From Bradyrhizobium lablabi (GTDB lineage: Bacteria > Pseudomonadota > Alphaproteobacteria > Rhizobiales > Xanthobacteraceae), in NCBI RefSeq assembly GCF_018131005.1, contig NZ_JAFCJK010000002.1:248001-312000 (forward strand): a stretch of 64,000 nucleotides of DNA, in the 5' to 3' direction. Positions within the stretch are counted from its first letter, which is position 1. Every line of letters starts with the position of its first letter. This document shows positions 10,215 to 17,918 of this stretch, piece after piece. The translations under genes were made by a program, and so were the position numbers. The notes beneath the pieces were generated by a model. The model saw only the letters and a program-made list of their open reading frames with translations, was not told the origin of the DNA and searched no databases.

Positions 10215-10643
10215 TCACGCCGTCTTGATGTAATCGCGCAGCGCCTCCTGCTCGTGCTCGTAGTCCTGGACGCGGCGCTTGACGATGTCGCCGATCGAGA
10301 TCAGGCCGACCACCTGGCCGTCCTCGACCACGGGCAGATGGCGGAACTTGCCGGTCGTCATCACCTCCATAAGCGCGCTGACGGTGTCTGACTGGCGACA
10401 GCTCACGACCTTCCTGGTCATGACAGCGCTGACCGGTTCGTCTAGCACGCCGGCGCCACGTTCGCCGAGCACGCGCACGATATCACGCTCCGACAAGATG
10501 CCTTCCATCCGGCCCTGGCTCATCACCAGCACCGCGCCGATCTTGCGCTCACCGAGCAACTTGATCGCGGCCGACAGCTTGGCGTCGGGCTCGACGCTCA
10601 GGATCTCATGACCCTTGGCATCGAGAATGGAACGTACCGTCAT
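10215..10643 (-). CDS. CBS-pair domain protein
   Basis: 142 residues made of two tandem CBS motifs. The first contains RKIGAVLVM and GILSERDIVR, the second FRHLPVVEDGQVVGLISIGDIVK. Such stand-alone CBS pairs bind adenosine nucleotides and act as energy-state sensors, though the partner here is unknown. A short charged tail (YEHEQEALRDYI) follows. The upstream region contains a palindromic TTGA-GTCT-TCAA at 10699-10710, whose meaning is uncertain. Confidence 0.92.
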   Translation of the reverse strand: MTVRSILDAKGHEILSVEPDAKLSAAIKLLGERKIGAVLVMSQGRMEGILSERDIVRVLGERGAGVLDEPVSAVMTRKVVSCRQSDTVSALMEVMTTGKFRHLPVVEDGQVVGLISIGDIVKRRVQDYEHEQEALRDYIKTA

Positions 10644-10832
10644 CGTTGCCTCCCTGAATCCGTTCGCGCCCCCTTTAGCCGGGGATCGAGCCTGTTTGTT
10701 GAGTCTTCAATCAACGGTTCCGCGCCGCTCTCGGTTCCGGGGCGCGATCAGCAGCACGGCTGAATTTGCAAGGCCTGCTTTTTCTGAGTCACAAGGATGA
10801 TGGATGAATTCGCCGCGCGCCGCAAGCGGCGA

Positions 10833-11630
10833 TCAGACGCGGCCTGACTGGTCCAACGACGACGCATTTGCAGCATCGCCTCGCGTGCGCGGCACCGGAT
10901 CGAATAGCGAAAACAGCACGAGGCCGGCGAGGAAGCCGCCGATATGTGCCTGCCAGGCGACACTCGCGCCATCGCCGCCGATCGTGATCGAGCCGAGACC
11001 GAACACGATGTTGACGCCGAACCACACCGCCAGAAATCCGAGCACGCGCCCGTCGCGCAGCGCGCGCGACAGTGACAGCGCCGGCACCCTGGCCGCAGCC
11101 TCGGCATCGCCCCGGCTGAACGACAGGAAGCTGCCCCGAACGAAGGCAAAGCGGATCGCCGCCGCCATGGCGCCGGACACCGACGCCGAGGCGCCGATCA
11201 TCGGCGCGATCGCATGCTCATGGGTCACGAGATGCGCAAGCGCGCCGGCCGCCGCCGTCACCGCCATGAACACGAAGAAGCGCACCGCCCCGAAGCGCCG
11301 CGCCAGCGCGCTGCCGAACGGCAACAACCACAGCACGTTAAAGCCGATATGAGTCAAATTGGCGTGCAGCAGCGAATAGGTGACGAAGGTCCAGACCTTG
11401 GCACCGGCCCCGCCCGGGAAGGTCACGTTGAGCAGCGTCGAATCGTAGCGTTTCGGGATGAAACCGAAGACGTCGATCGTCCAATTCTCCATCTGCGCTG
11501 GCAGCAGCACCCGCAGATGGATCACCGCGATCAGCAGGACGTAGGCGGTCAGAGCCGACGGCAACGTCAGGATCGGCTCGCGCGGCACCTCGGCCGGCGG
11601 CGCAACCGGGGATTCGGGATGGGAGTCCAA
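10833..11630 (-). CDS. Rhomboid family intramembrane serine protease
   Basis: 265 residues from a TTG start at 11630 that follows GAGG by 11 bases. The open frame runs much further upstream (to about 12833), but that part is antisense to the PAS gene and is not rhomboid-like. Six membrane segments can be placed. LLHANLTHIGFN is the TM2 signature, Ser148 lies in IGASAS (the usual GxSG reads GASA here), and His229 lies in AWQAHIGGF, completing the Ser-His dyad. It cleaves transmembrane substrates within the membrane; the substrate is unknown. Confidence 0.88.
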   Translation of the reverse strand: MDSHPESPVAPPAEVPREPILTLPSALTAYVLLIAVIHLRVLLPAQMENWTIDVFGFIPKRYDSTLLNVTFPGGAGAKVWTFVTYSLLHANLTHIGFNVLWLLPFGSALARRFGAVRFFVFMAVTAAAGALAHLVTHEHAIAPMIGASASVSGAMAAAIRFAFVRGSFLSFSRGDAEAAARVPALSLSRALRDGRVLGFLAVWFGVNIVFGLGSITIGGDGASVAWQAHIGGFLAGLVLFSLFDPVPRTRGDAANASSLDQSGRV

Positions 11631-11778
11631 GGGGACAGCGACCTCATATACGGCGGTTGACCTCAGATAGGCGGCTTTCGCTGCCTTGTGCAAGTGCACA
11701 GTCCGGAAATCGCAGCGCTTTGCTGCGCGGCGTTTTGCGCCGCACGGCGTCCGGGATATGAGGTTGAAAAGAAGAAAA

Positions 11779-11803
11779 GGGAGGGCGCTGAGAACGCCCT
11801 CCC
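11779..11803 (-). terminator. Intrinsic-terminator-like hairpin on the minus strand
   Basis: GGGAGGGCG (11779-11787) pairs perfectly with CGCCCTCCC (11795-11803) over a 7-base loop. Read on the minus strand, it is followed by TTTTCTTCTTTT. It lies about 150 bases upstream of the rhomboid start, so it would stop or attenuate transcription coming from the right. Confidence 0.55.
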
Positions 11804-11983
11804 TCATCCGGTTGACCTTGCCACGCCCCAGAGGGACCGAGAGTGCTTCCCCACCCCTCCCCGCGCGGTGACCAAACTGTTCGACGCCATTCGTGTACGT
11901 AAGCCGCCGGCCCTTGGAGACAACCGACGCAAACGGGAATGAGCTGATCTTAAGGGGCTCCATCGCACGCGCCAAGCGCATAG

Positions 11984-11999
11984 TTAAATTTACGTTAAC
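11984..11999 (+). promoter_or_regulatory. Perfect CtrA binding site
   Basis: TTAAATTTACGTTAAC matches the alphaproteobacterial CtrA consensus TTAA-N7-TTAAC at every position. It lies 145 bases before the ATG of the PAS-domain gene and could serve either that gene or the divergent rhomboid side. The same window carries divK and pleD, members of the same cell-cycle circuit. Confidence 0.6.
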
Positions 12000-12143
12000 G
12001 GCGCAAATTTCCCGGCAGGCCGTCCAAAACGCGGCTACGGCATGGACGCTGCACAGTCTTCCCTGCACAACAGAGAAGGGATCGCGCTTGCACGAAAACG
12101 AGACAGAGATGTCCCACCGAGGCCAGCGCCGGGCAAGGTTCGC

Positions 12144-12698
12144 ATGAAACACGAGTCCAGTCGCGAGTTTTTCGCCTATTGGAACGCGAAACGAGGCGAT
12201 GCACGCGCGCCCGATCGCAGCGAGTTCGAGCCATCCGCGGTGCGCGGGCTCTTGGCCGACATCTTCGTACTGTCTTATGACGGCGAGGCCGGCTATCCCT
12301 TCCGCGTTGCCGGCACCCGCGTCTCGGCCCTGCTCGGTTGCGACCCCAAGGACCGAAGCTTTCCGGAGCTGTTCGCTGGCGAAAGTCGCCGCGAGATCGA
12401 GGACCTCATCACCTGTGTCGCCGAGGAGACGCTGCCCGCGATCGCCGGCCTCACCGCGACAACCGGGACCGGCGCGCGTGTGCATTTCGAATTGCTGCTG
12501 CTGCCCTTCACCGCCCGCGTGCATGTCCCGACCACGCTGACCGGACTGCTCGCCCCCTTCGAGGACAACACCGCCACGGTGCGCGATTTCACGCTGACCT
12601 CCTGGCGCTATCTGCATCCGCCGGAGAAGCTGGTGCCGCGTGCACTGCGAAAACTCGCGATCGCCCGCGGCTTCCTGGTCTATGAGGGCCTGCGGTAG
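12144..12698 (+). CDS. PAS-domain protein (PAS_5-type family)
   Basis: 184 residues from the ATG at 12144, which follows AAGG by 5 bases. An in-frame ATG at 12042 has no ribosome binding site. The protein starts MKHESSREFFAYWNAKRG and continues with a single PAS-like fold (IFVLSYDG, FRVAGTRVSALLG, FELLLLPF). I place it in the PAS_5 group, whose members are short, lack an output domain and are common in Rhizobiales. With a CtrA box upstream, it may be expressed at a set cell-cycle stage. The ligand and partner are unknown. Confidence 0.8.
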   Translation: MKHESSREFFAYWNAKRGDARAPDRSEFEPSAVRGLLADIFVLSYDGEAGYPFRVAGTRVSALLGCDPKDRSFPELFAGESRREIEDLITCVAEETLPAIAGLTATTGTGARVHFELLLLPFTARVHVPTTLTGLLAPFEDNTATVRDFTLTSWRYLHPPEKLVPRALRKLAIARGFLVYEGLR

Positions 12699-12761
12699 CA
12701 GCGGACGAACGTCGGCAGATTTGCTATGGTCCATCCGTTCACAAGAACGGAGCATCATCGC

Positions 12762-13202
12762 ATGGACGCCGTGACGCCGGAGGATGCCGCCACGCATTCC
12801 CATATCGTTCGCCCGCAGGAGATGGAATGGCAAAAGACGCGCTTCCCCGGTTGCGAAGCGAAGACGCTGCTGTTCGATCGCAAGACCGGGCTGATGACCG
12901 CGCTGATGCGCTTTGCGCCGGGCGCTGTGCTACCCGACCATGAGCACGCCAATATCGAGCAGACCTTCGTGCTCGAGGGATCGCTGGTCGACAAGGAAGG
13001 TCCGGCCAGGGGCATGAGTTGCAGCGCCGGCGAATTCATCTGGCGCGAGGCCGGCAGCCGCCATGCCGCCTGGTGTCCCGAAGGCGGTTTGATGCTCGCG
13101 ATCTTCCAGGTGCCCAACAAGTTCTTCGAGGCCGACGGCCGCGTGGTCGATGCCAGTGGCGAGGATTGGGATGCGGCCTGGGGACATACAAGGAAGGCGT
13201 GA
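12762..13202 (+). CDS. Cupin-domain protein, ChrR-like
   Basis: 146 residues forming one beta-barrel cupin. LPDHEHANIEQTFVLEG carries the first metal-binding motif (two His and a Glu) and GSRHAAWCPEGGLML the second. The architecture resembles the cupin half of ChrR anti-sigma factors and single-cupin metal-binding proteins. No sigma factor is adjacent, so a regulatory role is not supported. The ATG at 12762 is preferred over 12726 because the upstream residues are not family-like. Confidence 0.82.
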   Translation: MDAVTPEDAATHSHIVRPQEMEWQKTRFPGCEAKTLLFDRKTGLMTALMRFAPGAVLPDHEHANIEQTFVLEGSLVDKEGPARGMSCSAGEFIWREAGSRHAAWCPEGGLMLAIFQVPNKFFEADGRVVDASGEDWDAAWGHTRKA

Positions 13203-13282
13203 GCTTCGCGCATGCATCCGCCTTCTCGCGACATGATTTGTCCGAGTTTTGCGTCTCGTTTCGCCCACTCTTCTCGCTGAGG

Positions 13283-13466
13283 GCGCAGGGAAAGCCGGGT
13301 GCCGATCGCACCCATGGGTCCCGTGCAACAAAAAGCACGGGGGTAGGACCACAGGTGTAACCGGAAACAACCCGGCTTTCCCTGCGCGATGGTTTTACGG
13401 TTTCCTTCGTGCTCTTTCCGGTGACCAGGCTTTGTTGACACCGTCCGCCTCGTGGATCGCTCCACG
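13283..13466. repeat. Dispersed palindromic repeat element
   Basis: Outer inverted arms GCGCAGGGAAAGCCGGGT (13283-13300) and its exact reverse complement (13370-13387) enclose a smaller hairpin CCCGTGC/GCACGGG (13320-13326 and 13335-13341). A further hairpin CGTGGA/TCCACG sits at 13451-13466. No open frame here is convincing. From memory this sequence family recurs in Bradyrhizobium genomes. The whole gap from 13203 to 13871 holds this element plus low-complexity non-coding sequence and a near-match FixK box (CTGA-N6-TCAA, 13626-13639). Confidence 0.7.
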
Positions 13467-13871
13467 GACTTAACGCCTGCCTTGGGGCGTCAAAACCACA
13501 CGACTTCGCCGTCCGCCTCACGCGCGCTCGTCAGTCACGCAAATCGGCGTCCACCGCATCTCAACCCAACACCCGTGACGATCGCGAAGCGCCCCTCGAT
13601 CGGGTGAGACGGGCGGATTCAACACCTGATTTGGGTCAACCGCGAAGCAGTATATTTTTCAGGCGAAGGCTTGCCTCGTCGGGCAAATCAGTGATCGAGA
13701 ACACAACCTGCAATCTATCGTTTCGCGATGATAGTTAGGTGCATTGGACTGCACCGTCGTCGCAATGCGTTCTCAAGAAATAATCAAGCCGGTCTTAAGC
13801 GAAAATCAAATCCCCGACCAAGTCTCGCGCCGGCGCTCCGGCTACTACGCTGGATCGACAGGAGTGAGATC

Positions 13872-14777
13872 ATGCCCATTCGCGCGCGAGTCGGACGACA
13901 TACCAGGGCTGGCGGACGCCAGTGCCAGAACTGGGCCGACGACCAGAAGACGGTTGTCGACCTGCTGAATCGGATTTCGACCGCCTACGGTGGCGCGGGC
14001 GCGGGCCTGAGGCAGCGGATCGTTGCGGGCATCGCGAGCAACGAACTTTACGCGGCGATCGTTGCGTTCGAGGCGAAGAATTTCCCGGGGCAGCATCTTG
14101 GCTTTTTCGAACCTGGCGGGCCGATGTTCAAAAAGCTCGAGGCGCTGGGCACTCCGGCTCCCACACCTCCGGCTCCCGCGCCTGCGCCGCCACCACCGCC
14201 GCCACCAAGCGAGCCGACCTCAGGCCCGATTCCTCGTGTTTTGACGACGGGGGAGAAACGACTGCTGTTTCCGATTTTCGGCGATACGCTCGATTACGAC
14301 CAGCAGACCGTCGACAGGAACGACGATCACACAGGAGGCGAATACAATTCGTTCACGCCCGGCTACTTCCCCAATATGTCGCCGCACATCTGGAGCTGGG
14401 ACTACAGCCTGGCGTCGCATGGGAAGGCTGCGGTGTTCGTGCATGAGATGGTGCATGTTTGGCAGTCGGGACACGGCAGCCACAACATCTTGAGAGGCGC
14501 CTATCTCTACGTCAGATATCGCGGCGACTACGACAGGGCCTACAAATACAACCTGGATTCGTCGACCAATCTCGGCGATTTCAACATGGAGCAGCAGGCC
14601 GCGATCATCGAGGACTATTATCTCGTATCCAAGCACCTGGCACCGGACAGCAACGTCGGGACGCGAAAGGGTTTGGGCGACTACGAGCCCTATGTGGCGC
14701 AATTGAAAGCCGCAGGGCGGTTTCGCTGGCCGGTCAGAGCCACCCGTAGTTGGGACAACATCGGGAACAAGATCTGA
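13872..14777 (+). CDS. Putative zinc metallopeptidase with polyproline linker (Vgr-related type)
   Basis: 301 residues from the ATG at 13872, preceded by AGGAGTGAG. The N-terminal region (1-90) is small, mostly helical and unrecognised. A Pro/Ala linker follows at 94-113 with an uninterrupted run of Pro. The C-terminal region contains VHEMVHVWQ with HEMVH at 191-195, a zincin HExxH motif. The HEM-H-WQ form resembles proteins annotated as Vgr-related and associated with type VI secretion. A distal Glu/Asp ligand could lie in YNLDSSTNLGDFNMEQQ. No secretion genes are adjacent. The low-GC upstream region and neighbouring remnants suggest acquired DNA. Confidence 0.7.
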   Translation: MPIRARVGRHTRAGGRQCQNWADDQKTVVDLLNRISTAYGGAGAGLRQRIVAGIASNELYAAIVAFEAKNFPGQHLGFFEPGGPMFKKLEALGTPAPTPPAPAPAPPPPPPPSEPTSGPIPRVLTTGEKRLLFPIFGDTLDYDQQTVDRNDDHTGGEYNSFTPGYFPNMSPHIWSWDYSLASHGKAAVFVHEMVHVWQSGHGSHNILRGAYLYVRYRGDYDRAYKYNLDSSTNLGDFNMEQQAAIIEDYYLVSKHLAPDSNVGTRKGLGDYEPYVAQLKAAGRFRWPVRATRSWDNIGNKI

Positions 14778-14870
14778 ACCGTCCTTCCGCCACCGAGCGC
14801 GTGATCCGGCCCAGTCCGCGGCATCAGCGGGTCACCTCGTCGGTGCTGACGAGCAGTGCCGGTGACGTGA

Positions 14871-15129
14871 TTACTTTTTCCGCGCGTGCTGGTCGAACAC
14901 GCTCAGCACGGCGACGACAAAGCGCGCGGCCATCATCACGGGGTCGATGGTTGCCTGCGGCAACGCGCCGTGACCACCGCGGCCGCGGAATTTGATGTAG
15001 AGGCCGTCGGCGTTCGAGCTGGGCGATGAACGTCAGCGTGCCGCGCCACTGGTCTTTCAGGCCAACCAGTGTCCTGGCCGTTCCCACCCGGATCGCCATA
15101 TGAATGTCGTGACCGCAACTGTGGGCCAC
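14871..15129 (-). pseudogene. Decayed M20 amidohydrolase/peptidase
   Basis: The minus strand reads AHSCGHDIHMAIRVGTARTL, the M20 metal-binding signature, then DQWRGTLTFIAQ. The frame then shifts to NADGLYIKFRGRGGHGALPQ (dimerisation-domain signature), continuing to a stop at 14871. The segment that normally lies between these blocks is missing and no start or C-terminal catalytic part remains. It is therefore a fragment with an internal deletion and a frameshift, adjacent to the carbonic anhydrase 3' end. Confidence 0.8.
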
Positions 15130-15153
15130 GAATGTACGTCGTTCTTCAGCTTC

Positions 15154-16044
15154 TCAGGACGAACCGGCAGTGCTCCGATAATCTTCCGAATTGATATATG
15201 AAGCAATGCGGCGTGATCGGACGATTGCCTCACCAAGCTCAATAAATCCACCGAGGTCGTGAGGCGCCGCAGCCAACCCGATCCCGTCCATACCGCCAGG
15301 ACGCGGTACCCATACCTCGCGAGTCTCCAGAAGATAAACGCCGTAAACGGTCTGCAGATCGGCTGGAGCGCTGCTCCCGAACTCTTGTTGTATCGAGTAA
15401 GCTGCCAGCGCTGCGTTAGTGACGATCGAAGCCTCGGTTAAGGCTTTTCGATATCCTGGGCTGAGGACGACGTCAGGGCCAAACGTGGCGAGCAGCTTTC
15501 TTGCCGAGGTTTGCACCACCAGAAGCAAACGGTCGAGAATATTGCGCAACGAATGCTTGGCGGCGAGCGGCAGGTAATCGCCCGGGTTCAAAAATACATC
15601 GACTGCTGTCGTTAGAGCGCCACATCCGCTATGACCGAGCACCACGATAAGCTTCAAACTGCCGCCGAGGTTTTCCACTGCATATTTAAGGCTTCCAAGC
15701 ACCTCGGTGCCTAGACCGTTACCCGCCACGCGGATCACAAAAAGATCGTTCGGCCCTTCGTTAAAAATCAGTTCGATGGGCACGCGAGCATCTGAACAGC
15801 CGAGTATGGCAGCAAACGGACGTTGCTTCGCCGTTTCAGGACTGCCCGGCACCAGGCCCAAGTCGCGTGGGTCGACCGGGATTACCTGCTGTATTCCGCT
15901 CTGATCCTTTACGTGGTCGACAAGCGCGGCGAAGCTCTTGTTGCCGTGCTCCAGCCGGCCCAGAGCTGTTCCGCTATCCGACGGCAACGGCCGGATCGTC
16001 GTTTCTTGGGGGTTGAACCGATATATGATGTCGACCGTCTTCAC
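15154..16044 (-). CDS. Beta-class carbonic anhydrase
   Basis: 296 residues. It interconverts CO2 and bicarbonate. Zinc ligands are visible as Cys83 and Asp85 in GCSDAR and as His138 and Cys141 in GHSGCGA. The Asp-Arg dyad (85, 87) of active beta enzymes is intact. The protein is longer than the usual 200-220 residues, with an N-terminal extension and a long insert after residue 150. The GTG start is preceded by GAAGG. A FixK/FNR-type box lies about 120 bases upstream, so low-oxygen control is possible. There is no signal peptide. Confidence 0.92.
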   Translation of the reverse strand: MKTVDIIYRFNPQETTIRPLPSDSGTALGRLEHGNKSFAALVDHVKDQSGIQQVIPVDPRDLGLVPGSPETAKQRPFAAILGCSDARVPIELIFNEGPNDLFVIRVAGNGLGTEVLGSLKYAVENLGGSLKLIVVLGHSGCGALTTAVDVFLNPGDYLPLAAKHSLRNILDRLLLVVQTSARKLLATFGPDVVLSPGYRKALTEASIVTNAALAAYSIQQEFGSSAPADLQTVYGVYLLETREVWVPRPGGMDGIGLAAAPHDLGGFIELGEAIVRSRRIASYINSEDYRSTAGSS

Positions 16045-16157
16045 GTCAGCCTTCGTTCACGACGAGGGTTATCTCCGCCGGTACGGTCTTGAGATCTGAA
16101 CGAACCCAGGTCCCGTAACCAACAACGGCACACCTAAAGCCGCCACATGATAGCATA

Positions 16158-16171
16158 TTGACATGGATCAA
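16158..16171. promoter_or_regulatory. FixK/FNR-type box upstream of the carbonic anhydrase
   Basis: TTGACATGGATCAA matches TTGA-N6-TCAA perfectly. Its centre is about 120 bases upstream of the carbonic anhydrase start. A class II position (-41.5) would give a leader of about 79 bases. Confidence 0.5.
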
Positions 16172-16530
16172 GCGGACACCGGTCGGAGAGCGAGATGGCG
16201 TCGCCAAGCGGAAACCCGCTGATGGCTCTCATGCGTCGCGCCCGCCGCTTTGGTCGCGCCAGGGGCACTTAAAGTCAGCCCCGACCCCTCTTGCACCGCT
16301 TCGCGACGCGCCTCGAAACGCGTGAGCCCCATCAGAAAGCTAAAGCCAACCATTAGAGCGAGCAGTCCGAGAAGTGATTGTTGGAGCGCGGAGACGTTAC
16401 CGCTTACGCCTTTGCCTTCATGCCGTTTACCAAGTCGCCATCCGATTTCGCTCGCGAGGAAGACAATGCAGACGCCACCAAGAAAAATGAAGAGAAGGGG
16501 TAGTCGTAACGATGCCTCACGACCGCTCAA
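16168..16530 (-). pseudogene. N-terminal remnant of a DUF4239 membrane protein
   Basis: The translated minus strand shows a membrane segment (LPLLFIFLGGVCIVFLASEIG), the family-like RLGKRHEGK, a second helix (LLGLLALMVGFSFLMGL) and TRFEARREAVQE. In intact homologues the next residues are normally EANAIGT. Here they are replaced by an unrelated tail that ends at 16168, so roughly the last 60% is lost. The start is uncertain: a TTG at 16530 lies directly after AGGAGG. The frame upstream overlaps the 3' end of the next gene. Confidence 0.65.
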
Positions 16531-16576
16531 CCTCCTATCAGTTGGTTTGGCGAGCGTATCGCCCGTGCGATCCGGA

Positions 16577-17035
16577 TCACCAGTATCTGAAGCCGAGCCA
16601 TGCGTAGTGTCCCTGGCGTGCTGCGAGGACGATCCGCGGTCGCGGATACTTTCTCGCGACTCGCGCGACATATTTCGCAGTCATTTGTCGCCTCTTCTGT
16701 TCAACCGATGCCATGTAGCGGGAGTCCCGCGATGACATGAGCGCGAGCGCGTCGCGCGCTGCGGACGTACCGGCGCGATCTGTTGACATCTCTCGATCCG
16801 TGGGCGGTGGTGGCGGGTCCTTGTCCCACGCCGAAACTGCTGCGGAGGCGGCGACTATGTTCGTCGTGTCGAAGATCACGGGCTCGGGCCGTTTTCGATC
16901 CGAGTGGATGCGTATGACAGGTGGATATGCTGCCGCTCTCTGGGCGAGCGGAGGCGTTGGCAGATAGAAGTCCGCAATCCACAGCAGCGCAAGCAATGCC
17001 ACGCCGACGTTGCGGAAATATGCCGCAAGAGGCAT
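16577..17035 (-). CDS. Small membrane-anchored protein of unknown function
   Basis: 152 residues from the ATG at 17035, after GGAG. One N-terminal helix (FRNVGVALLALLWIADFYL) is followed by VIRIHSDRKRPEPVIFDT, a Pro run, a basic region and a C-terminal aromatic end (WLGFRYW). This layout (single helix, IHSDRKGPE-like motif, aromatic tail) recurs from memory among Bradyrhizobium proteins of unknown function. It lies directly upstream of the DUF4239 remnant on the same strand. Confidence 0.7.
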   Translation of the reverse strand: MPLAAYFRNVGVALLALLWIADFYLPTPPLAQRAAAYPPVIRIHSDRKRPEPVIFDTTNIVAASAAVSAWDKDPPPPPTDREMSTDRAGTSAARDALALMSSRDSRYMASVEQKRRQMTAKYVARVARKYPRPRIVLAARQGHYAWLGFRYW

Positions 17036-17186
17036 TTGTCGCTCCACGCCCCCCACATTGCCTGGGTCGAATGCGCGACGCCCGCCACGAATTGCCGGGT
17101 GATCTCCCGGCGTCCTTCAGGACCAAACCATCCAACCGCGTTTGATGTGTTGAAGGAGCGCTATGCCCATCCTTCGCAGGATGGCT

Positions 17187-17444
17187 CTAGCGACGAACCC
17201 CAACGCGATTGACGCCGCCATTCAAATTGCCTCCGGCGTTGTGACGGACCGCAGCGCGTGCCACCGGACGGGGCCGGAGCACGACGCCGGCCCTTGCAAC
17301 GCAACCTGTCGGATAGCCGACATACGTGCAGTACACGACCGCACCGGCCGGCTCACTGCTGACCGTAACGCCTGCGACTCCCAGCACCGCACTGAACGCG
17401 AGGCCGGTGAATGTTAGCTTTGCCAAAGACCTGGACTGCCGCAC
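17187..17444 (-). CDS. Small secreted protein of unknown function
   Basis: 85 residues. The GTG start at 17444 is supported by AGGAGG six bases upstream. A signal peptide (LTFTGLAFSAVLGVAGVTVSS) precedes a mature part with AVVYCTYVGYPTGCVARAGV and an Arg/Asn/Gly-rich tail. The two Cys could form a disulphide. I recognise it as a Bradyrhizobium-type small exported protein without known function. A FixK/FNR-type box lies 92 bases upstream. Confidence 0.7.
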   Translation of the reverse strand: MRQSRSLAKLTFTGLAFSAVLGVAGVTVSSEPAGAVVYCTYVGYPTGCVARAGVVLRPRPVARAAVRHNAGGNLNGGVNRVGVRR

Positions 17445-17529
17445 AAGCGCCTCCTCTTTTTGCCGTTGCCATCGACGGCTTGCCGTGGCTCCTGCTGTCC
17501 AGACAGTCGGCTTCCGCAGTGCGACAGTG

Positions 17530-17543
17530 TTGACTTAGGTCAA
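17530..17543. promoter_or_regulatory. FixK/FNR-type box upstream of the small secreted protein
   Basis: TTGACTTAGGTCAA matches TTGA-N6-TCAA perfectly. Its centre is 92 bases upstream of the GTG at 17444, compatible with activation at -41.5 and a leader of about 50 bases. Confidence 0.55.
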
Positions 17544-17544
17544 G

Positions 17545-17918
17545 CCCCACCGATTTGCGATCAGACGCGGCAATCCGTCAGCCCCGCGTCGACCAGATAC
17601 TGCACCAAGGATCAATAGCGCGGTCCATGAGCTAACGGTTTGATGCATGGCTACCGCCGCTGTCACGACACACCCGCGAGTTGGGTCGTATGTCGTCGAG
17701 GCCGCCAAGCTGCACCTGCGCGGGCCGGAGCGGTCTTGCCGGCACGCAGCGCGAGTTTGTCACGCTACGGTTCGTCGTCGCGAGCTGGTTGGGTTGGGCC
17801 TGATCGCCGGAGGTGTCGGCTCCCACGAAACTGGTCTTTGACAGCACAATGACCGAGTACCTTGAAACCACGCATTGCGGCGTGCGAGATCAATGTATCA
17901 ATCATCCGCCATGCGCGC
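17545..17918. other. Intergenic region without recognisable gene
   Basis: 374 bases between the FixK-type box and the stop of the outer-membrane protein gene. Short open frames exist on both strands, but none shows a ribosome binding site together with a plausible protein. I see no repeat or RNA structure here. Confidence 0.4.

Larger units (their letters stand above)
11631..12143. other. 513-base intergenic region: CtrA box, hairpin, possible small RNA
   Basis: The gap between the divergent rhomboid and PAS genes has no convincing coding sequence. It holds a perfect CtrA box (11984-11999) and a GC-rich hairpin (11779-11803) followed on the minus strand by a T-rich run. Since no minus-strand gene lies between the hairpin and the PAS gene, the roughly 200 bases to its right could be a small RNA or a rhomboid leader with an attenuator. 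This is inference from the terminator shape alone. Confidence 0.35.

Noticed and set aside
11631..12833. N-terminal extension of the rhomboid frame to 12833
   Set aside because: It is antisense to the PAS gene and lacks the membrane pattern; the rhomboid starts near 11630.
13626..13639. CTGATTTGGGTCAA as a FixK box for the metallopeptidase
   Set aside because: One mismatch in the left half and more than 200 bases from the ATG at 13872.
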